This document shows, piece by piece, positions 59,262 through 64,000 of a stretch of 64,000 nt of DNA; within the stretch, counting starts at the first letter, position 1, and every line of letters starts with the position of its first letter. The notes under the pieces are model-generated. The model was given only the letters and a program-made list of their open reading frames with translations, was not told the DNA's origin and made no database searches. The stretch is taken from assembly GCA_038326725.1 (NCBI GenBank), contig JBBQKI010000004.1:23076-87075 (forward strand), given 5' to 3'. Source of the stretch: JBBQKI01 sp038326725. GTDB lineage: Bacteria > Bacteroidota > Bacteroidia > Flavobacteriales > Flavobacteriaceae. The position numbers and the translations under genes were made by a program.

Positions 59262-60677
59262 ATGGGTAAACGTAGCAGCAATAGGATTATTTTTGAGGAT
59301 TTACAGGTTACAGATGCCGGTGCAAAAGGAAAATCAATTGCAAAAGCTCCGGATGGTCGGGTAGTTTTTATCGATAATGCCGTGCCGGGCGATGTTGCCA
59401 CCATTCAGACCACCAAAAAACGGAAAGCTTATTTTGAAGGTTCCGCGATTTCTTTTTTCTCTTATTCCGAAAAACGCGTAACTCCAGTTTGCCCACATTT
59501 TGGGACATGTGGGGGTTGCAAATGGCAAAATCTTGGGTACGAGCATCAATTATATTATAAACAAAAGGAAATTGAGAATAACCTAAAGCGCATCGGTAAA
59601 ATCGAAATCCCCCCAATCTCCCCTATTTTGGGTTCTGCTGAACAATATTTCTATCGGAACAAAATGGAATTCTCTTTCAGCGATAACAAATGGCTAACAC
59701 TCGAACAGATAAACAGCGACGAAATTATTGAAGACCGTAACGCCTTGGGCTTTCACATTCCGGGAATGTGGGATAAAATCTTGGATTTACAAATTTGTTA
59801 CCTGCAGAAAAACCCGAGCAACGCCATCCGAGATTTTGTAAAGGAAAAAGCAAAAGCCCTTCAACTTTCTTTTTTCAACACCCGAAAACAGGAAGGTTTT
59901 TTAAGGACGTTAATGATTCGTACCAGTTCCACTGGCGATTTGATGGTTTTGGTGCAGTTTTTTCACGAGGATTTTGAAAATCGTAAATTGCTTTTAGATG
60001 CTCTCGCGTCGGAATTCCCGAATATTACTTCTTTACTTTACGTTATTAATTCCAAAGGCAATGACACGCTTTACGATCAAGAAATAATATGCCATTATGG
60101 TAAAGACCACATTTTTGAGGAAATGGAAGGCTTTCGTTTTAAGATAAATGCAAAATCTTTTTACCAAACCAATTCAGAACAAGCCTACGAACTTTACAAA
60201 ATAACCCGAGAATTTGCAGGTTTAAATGGCAACGAATTGGTTTATGACCTTTACACCGGAACGGGAACCATTGCTCAATTCGTTTCAAAAAAAGCAAGGA
60301 AAGTAATTGGTGTTGAAGCCGTTACCGATGCCATTGAAGCTGCAAAAGAAAATGCCCTATTAAATGGAATAGCCAACGTAGAGTTTTTTGTGGGCGATAT
60401 GAAAAAGGTTTTCAATGAAGATTTTATAAACCACCACGGTAAACCCGATGTAGTAATCACGGATCCGCCTCGGGACGGAATGCATGCCGATGTGGTGGCC
60501 CAATTGCTGAATATTGGCGCATCAAAAATTGTTTACGTAAGTTGCAACAGCGCAACCCAAGCAAGAGATTTGGCTCTTTTGGACTCCCTTTATAAAGTTA
60601 TAAAAATTCAGCCCGTGGATATGTTCCCGCAAACGCATCACGTGGAAAATGTAGTACTTTTGGAAAAACGATCGTAA
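59262..60677 (+). CDS. rlmD: 23S rRNA (uracil-5-)-methyltransferase, RlmD/RumA family
   Basis: 471 residues. An N-terminal TRAM domain (about 8-68), Fe-S cysteines in CPHFGTCGGCKW plus a later Cys (LDLQICYLQ), then a SAM domain: DLYTGTGTIAQFV (motif I), ITDPPRDGMHADV, and the catalytic Cys in YVSCNSATQARDLALL. It would methylate U1939 (RlmD) or U747 (RlmC) of 23S rRNA; the position cannot be decided by sequence alone. It is followed by two Bacteroidota-specific envelope genes. Confidence 0.88.
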   Translation: MGKRSSNRIIFEDLQVTDAGAKGKSIAKAPDGRVVFIDNAVPGDVATIQTTKKRKAYFEGSAISFFSYSEKRVTPVCPHFGTCGGCKWQNLGYEHQLYYKQKEIENNLKRIGKIEIPPISPILGSAEQYFYRNKMEFSFSDNKWLTLEQINSDEIIEDRNALGFHIPGMWDKILDLQICYLQKNPSNAIRDFVKEKAKALQLSFFNTRKQEGFLRTLMIRTSSTGDLMVLVQFFHEDFENRKLLLDALASEFPNITSLLYVINSKGNDTLYDQEIICHYGKDHIFEEMEGFRFKINAKSFYQTNSEQAYELYKITREFAGLNGNELVYDLYTGTGTIAQFVSKKARKVIGVEAVTDAIEAAKENALLNGIANVEFFVGDMKKVFNEDFINHHGKPDVVITDPPRDGMHADVVAQLLNIGASKIVYVSCNSATQARDLALLDSLYKVIKIQPVDMFPQTHHVENVVLLEKRS

Positions 60678-60693
60678 TTTTTATATCATCTAA

Positions 60694-61179
60694 ATGTTTA
60701 AAAAAGTAATTTTAATTTCAATACTCATTGTTTTTACGAACAGTTGCACCCGAGACGATATTTGTTCCCAAAACACGCCAAACACCCCCAAACTGGTTAT
60801 TAGTTTCCGGGACATTATAAACCCGTTGCAAACCAAAGAGGTTGTGGGTTTGGAAATTGAAACAGATTATGAAAATAGTATAATTGTTATTCCCGAAACT
60901 TCATCCGATTCCATTGCTATTCCTTTGCAAACCAGCACCGATACTACAAAATTTCGCTTCAAAAGACGGGTCAATGATTCTATTTTCAATATTGATAAAA
61001 TAATGTTTGTGGCTCAAAGAAGTGAAGTTTATGTAAACCGTGCCTGCAGCTACAAAACAATTTATGAAAATTTGAATGCCACCCTTGAGAGCGACGGTGA
61101 TAATTGGATTTTGAGTTTAGATATTTTAAACAATACCGTAGAAAATGAAAATGAAGCACATATTACTATTTTACATTAG
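60694..61179 (+). CDS. DUF6452 family lipoprotein
   Basis: 161 residues. Lipobox VFTNSC at residue 18, then TRDDICSQNTPNTPKLVISF (the family opening with an aromatic/Asp-Asp-Cys block) and a beta-rich domain. A conserved Cys is repeated in VNRACSYKTIYENL. DUF6452 is Bacteroidota-specific with unknown function. The stop overlaps the DUF6048 gene by 35 bp, so the two are coupled, and both follow the RlmD-family gene on one strand. Confidence 0.8.
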   Translation: MFKKVILISILIVFTNSCTRDDICSQNTPNTPKLVISFRDIINPLQTKEVVGLEIETDYENSIIVIPETSSDSIAIPLQTSTDTTKFRFKRRVNDSIFNIDKIMFVAQRSEVYVNRACSYKTIYENLNATLESDGDNWILSLDILNNTVENENEAHITILH

Positions 61180-61849
61180 TATGTTCATTGTGCCATTTTC
61201 AGCAATGGCGCAAGAAGAGACCAGTTCCACAAACGATACGTTGACCCAACCCGAAAGGTATGGGATCCGCGTGGGTGCTGATCTTTCAAAACCGTTGCGA
61301 ACTTTACTGGAAGAAGGTTATTCTGGTTTTGAGGTAATGGGCGATTTTCGATTTAACAAAAAATTTTATTTCGCCGCTGAAATCGGGAACGAAAAAAGGG
61401 ACTTTAATGAGCCCAATCTAAATTCAACCACTTCTGGGAGTTATGCAAAAATTGGTTTTGATTATAATGCCTATGAAAATTGGTTGGGAATGGAGAATAT
61501 GATTTATGGGGGATTGCGCTATGGGTTTTCTACTTTCAAACAAGAATTGATTTCGTACAGCGTTTATACCGATGATCAAACTTTTCCAACAGTAATTAAT
61601 TCGCAAGCTCAAGAATTCGAAGGCCTCACTGCACATTGGGCAGAATTAATTGTTGGGGTTAAAGCCGAAATTTTTAATAATCTTTACTTTTCCATTAACC
61701 TTCAGTTAAAACGAAAAATATCGGACGATAAGCCTGAAAACTTTGACAATCTTTTTATTCCCGGTTATAACCGAACCTATGATTTCAGTAAATTCGGGGC
61801 AGGTTATGGCTATTCTATTTCCTATTTAATACCCATTTATAAAAAATAA
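61145..61849 (+). CDS. DUF6048 family outer-membrane beta-barrel protein
   Basis: 234 residues. Signal peptide (about 1-23, ending AMAQ), then RYGIRVGADLSKPLRTLL, a strand-turn pattern typical of a small barrel, and YSISYLIPIYKK at the end. It overlaps the DUF6452 gene, a pair found together in many Flavobacteriaceae genomes. Two ATG codons six bases apart can both serve (61145, 61151). Function unknown; a joint envelope function with DUF6452 is likely. Confidence 0.78.
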   Translation: MKMKHILLFYISMFIVPFSAMAQEETSSTNDTLTQPERYGIRVGADLSKPLRTLLEEGYSGFEVMGDFRFNKKFYFAAEIGNEKRDFNEPNLNSTTSGSYAKIGFDYNAYENWLGMENMIYGGLRYGFSTFKQELISYSVYTDDQTFPTVINSQAQEFEGLTAHWAELIVGVKAEIFNNLYFSINLQLKRKISDDKPENFDNLFIPGYNRTYDFSKFGAGYGYSISYLIPIYKK

Positions 61850-61868
61850 ACCTTCCAACTGCAACCGT

Positions 61869-63026
61869 CTACTGCTTACTTCCTTTCCTGCTTCCTTCGT
61901 ACATTTCGTAACGCACCAATTTTGCTTCCAACTTGCCATTAAATAGTTTGATTTTTGAAGAAGGACGCAAGCCTACAAATTTAAGCGCTTCCATATTTGA
62001 AGTTATCATCCACGCTTGAGTGCCGGGATAACCATGTTTGAGTGTGTTACCGATGGAACCATAAAAATTTTCAACATCGCTCAACGAAATCCGTTCATCG
62101 TAGGGTGGATTAAAAACCATGTGCATAGGTTTATCGGTTTCTTTTTTACTTTCAAAAAAATCCTGTTTTTTTACCTCAATAAAATCTTGAAGGTTGGCAT
62201 TTTTAATATTTTCCTTTGATTTTTGAACGGCAATTTCGTCGATATCAAAACCATAAATTTTATACCTGAAATCCCGAACTTTCTTTAATGCTGCTTCTTC
62301 TATGGTTTCATAAAGCGTAACATCAAAATCTGGCCAAGTTTCAAAACCGAATTCTTCCCGATTCAAATTTGGCGGAATATTGCATGCAATCATTGCCGCT
62401 TCGGTAAGGATTGTGCCACCGCCACACATCGGGTCCAAAAAATCGGATTGACCGTTCCAGCCTGAAAGCATAATCATTCCGGCAGCGAGGACTTCATTTA
62501 TTGGGGCGAGGGTACTTTCCACTTTATAGCCCCGTTTATGCAACGATTCTCCGGAACTATCTAAAGATATCGTGCAAATATTTCGGTCAATATGTATATT
62601 GATGCGAAGGGTCGGGTGGTCCAAATCCACATCGGGCCGAATCCCTTGTTTATCGCGAAAACGATCAACAATGGCATCTTTAGTTTTTAGTGCAATATAT
62701 TGGGAATGTGTAAAAACATCGGAAAAAACAGTAGCGTTTATGGCCAAAGTACCGTCTACGGACATATAGTTCTCCCACGGCATTTCGTAAACCTTTTTAT
62801 AAAGGTCTTCTTCCGTGAAAATATTGAAAACATGAATTGGTTTTAAAATTTTTATGGCTGTACGGCAGCACAAATTGGCTTTGTACATAAAGCCGAGATC
62901 TCCTTCAAAAGAAACATTCCGGATTCCGATTTCAATTTCGGAAGCTCCCAATTGCCTCAACTCTTGGGCGAGTAATTCTTCCATGCCAAAAAGGGTTTTG
63001 GCTACCATTTTAAAATTCTTTACCAT
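61869..63026 (-). CDS. THUMP-domain class I SAM-dependent RNA methyltransferase (RlmL/YpsC-like)
   Basis: 385 residues from the ATG at 63026 (MVKNFKMVAKTLFGMEELLA); an upstream TTG lies inside a promoter element. The N-terminal ferredoxin/THUMP region reaches to about residue 155, and the methyltransferase region follows with PMCGGGTILTEAAMIACNIP (motif I) and the NPPY motif VFNPPYDERISL. It resembles the N-terminal (m2G2445) half of E. coli RlmL and B. subtilis YpsC. The gene is convergent with DUF6048. Confidence 0.9.
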   Translation of the reverse strand: MVKNFKMVAKTLFGMEELLAQELRQLGASEIEIGIRNVSFEGDLGFMYKANLCCRTAIKILKPIHVFNIFTEEDLYKKVYEMPWENYMSVDGTLAINATVFSDVFTHSQYIALKTKDAIVDRFRDKQGIRPDVDLDHPTLRINIHIDRNICTISLDSSGESLHKRGYKVESTLAPINEVLAAGMIMLSGWNGQSDFLDPMCGGGTILTEAAMIACNIPPNLNREEFGFETWPDFDVTLYETIEEAALKKVRDFRYKIYGFDIDEIAVQKSKENIKNANLQDFIEVKKQDFFESKKETDKPMHMVFNPPYDERISLSDVENFYGSIGNTLKHGYPGTQAWMITSNMEALKFVGLRPSSKIKLFNGKLEAKLVRYEMYEGSRKGSKQ

Positions 63027-63048
63027 AACGCAATCGCTCAATTCCTGC

Positions 63049-63056
63049 AAAAATAC
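63049..63056 (-). promoter_or_regulatory. Putative promoter -7 element of the THUMP methyltransferase gene
   Basis: TATTTTTG on the minus strand, 22 bp before the ATG at 63026, supports the shorter start. Confidence 0.5.
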
Positions 63057-63122
63057 AGTATTTTAGCAGGGCAAAATGCTATATGAAAAAGAAACCGCAA
63101 TATTTACTTTTAATTTAATTCA

Positions 63123-63794
63123 ATGAATTATTTACTGCTTTTTCTGTCTGTTGCCCTGGGTTTTGTAATTGCCCTGATTATTAAAAAGAAAAAAAAGGAG
63201 GCACACGTTCCAATATATCTTGCTTTTAGCGGGGCCTTCCTTTTATCTATAACAATTTTCGAAATGCTTCCGGAAGTATTTGAAAATCCCTCAAAAAAAA
63301 TAGGGGTTTTTATAATGGTGGGGATATTGTTCCAGATTTTTTTGGAATTTTTCTCCAAAGGGGCGGAACACGGGCATGTGCACATACATTCTCATAAAAG
63401 CAATTTTCCGTGGATATTGTTTGTGAGCATATCCATCCACGCTTTAATGGAAGGATTGCCAATCACAGAGGAAAACAATTTATTGATCGGGATAATTATC
63501 CATAAAATACCCATTGCCATTATCCTTTCCCTATTCTTTATAGAAGCCAATTATTCCAAAACTACAACCGTAATTTTTTTATTCCTATTTTCGTTGATGA
63601 CTCCTTTGGGAACTTGGATTGCCCACAATACTTCAATTTTAGAAGCATATAAAACGGAAATCCATGCACTCGTTATAGGTATTTTATTTCATGTTTCTAC
63701 AACAATACTTTTTGAAAGCAGCAAAAACCACAAATTCAACCTATCAAAAATGAGCGCGGTTTTGGTGGCTATTATTTTGGCTTATTTTCTTTAG
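63123..63794 (+). CDS. ZIP-family metal transporter
   Basis: 223 residues with about seven membrane helices. A His-rich loop HGHVHIHSHK lies between helices 3 and 4. The conserved SIHALMEGLPI (helix 4) and IIHKIPIAIIL (helix 5) metal-binding motifs of ZIP proteins are present. It probably imports zinc or another divalent metal. It is small for the family but complete, and monocistronic. Confidence 0.87.
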   Translation: MNYLLLFLSVALGFVIALIIKKKKKEAHVPIYLAFSGAFLLSITIFEMLPEVFENPSKKIGVFIMVGILFQIFLEFFSKGAEHGHVHIHSHKSNFPWILFVSISIHALMEGLPITEENNLLIGIIIHKIPIAIILSLFFIEANYSKTTTVIFLFLFSLMTPLGTWIAHNTSILEAYKTEIHALVIGILFHVSTTILFESSKNHKFNLSKMSAVLVAIILAYFL

Positions 63795-63866
63795 TAACGG
63801 AATCAAGTACCTCTTACTTTAAACAAAAATATATTTAAAACGTTGCCGTGAAAGGCTTGCATAAAA

Positions 63867-63897
63867 AAAGCCCCTTCACAAAAAGTGAAGGGGCTTT
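63867..63897. terminator. rRNA operon / ZIP gene terminator
   Basis: AAAGCCCCTTCAC / GTGAAGGGGCTTT, flanked by A7 on one side. On the minus strand it directly follows the 5S rRNA and ends in a T run, so it terminates the rRNA operon; it can also serve the ZIP gene. Confidence 0.93.
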
Positions 63898-63904
63898 CAA
63901 AGGA

Positions 63905-64000
63905 AGGCGGCGACCTACTCTCCCACGGATCGCAGTACCATCGGCGCAAACGGGCTTAACTTCTCTGTTCGGGATGGTAAGAGGTGTGCCCCGTTGCCAT
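63905..64000 (-). rRNA. rrf: 5S ribosomal RNA, partial (3' portion)
   Basis: Read on the minus strand: CCGTTGCCATTTCGAACACG-type conservation is not expected in this group, but the 5S cores are clear: CATCCCGAACAGAGAAGTTA, GCCCGTTTGCGCCGATGGTA and GGGAGAGTAGGTCGCCGCC. The 5' end lies beyond the right edge. 23S and 16S rRNA genes should follow off the window. Confidence 0.95.

Overview
The window is chromosomal DNA of a Bacteroidota bacterium, most likely family Flavobacteriaceae. Several signs agree. Promoters follow the TTTG/TAnnTTTG pattern instead of TTGACA/TATAAT. There is a PorQ-type secretion component and a type IX secretion (T9SS) substrate with a C-terminal sorting domain. Bacteroidota-only families occur (DUF3822, DUF6252, DUF6452, DUF6048, UMF1 transporter). 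A 6S-like RNA sits behind zapA, and lipoprotein signals are frequent. Most of the window is ordinary, densely packed housekeeping sequence. I see no prophage, insertion sequence, CRISPR array, integron or tRNA.

Layout. 1-8.9 kb: end of a LolA-like protein, a large Asp-box propeller protein, an aldehyde dehydrogenase, a gcvT / SDR / pterin dehydratase operon, a HigBA toxin-antitoxin pair and yebC. 9-16.2 kb: a propeller lipoprotein, a PlsC-like acyltransferase beside a KdsB-KdnB fusion (CMP-Kdo or CMP-8-amino-Kdo synthesis), a RecD-like helicase, DUF3822 and rsmD. 16.28-16.60 kb: RNase P RNA on the minus strand, then dnaX and miaE. 19-26.3 kb: two minus-strand operons, sixA-ppk1-ppx (polyphosphate) and pyrR-pyrB-STAS-rnz-pdxH. 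26.4-33.3 kb: rpsA with a long structured leader, a META lipoprotein, cmk, porQ and lon. 33.5-35.7 kb: an ECF sigma factor, a membrane protein with anti-sigma layout and a DUF4097-like protein in overlapping frames. 35.8-42.6 kb: a triple-repeat lipoprotein, an MFS permease, an M48 protease, a short collagen-like lipoprotein, two tandem msrB genes (one lipoprotein, one cytosolic) and lpdA.

43.2-45.3 kb is the only stretch that looks accessory. Between aroQ and xerD lie a 252-bp array of twelve 21-bp repeats, a small HTH/coiled-coil gene of unusual G-rich composition immediately downstream, and two paralogous small porin genes. 45.4-53 kb: xerD, rny, a 6S-type RNA, zapA, a coiled-coil gene, an M23 peptidase and a TonB-dependent receptor. 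53-64 kb: cysteine desulfurase, a calcium-repeat lipoprotein, an Smr protein, a T9SS substrate, rocD, an RlmD-family methyltransferase, DUF6452/DUF6048, a THUMP methyltransferase, a ZIP transporter and the 3' part of a minus-strand 5S rRNA.

For the hunt, the best candidates are the 21-bp array with its adjacent HTH gene (possibly a self-regulating operator array), the KdsB-KdnB fusion, the 6S RNA, and the rpsA leader that would begin with a hairpin. Many start codons here are not ATG. Where the longest frame begins at an upstream TTG, I chose the start from expected N-termini, signal peptides and gene overlaps.
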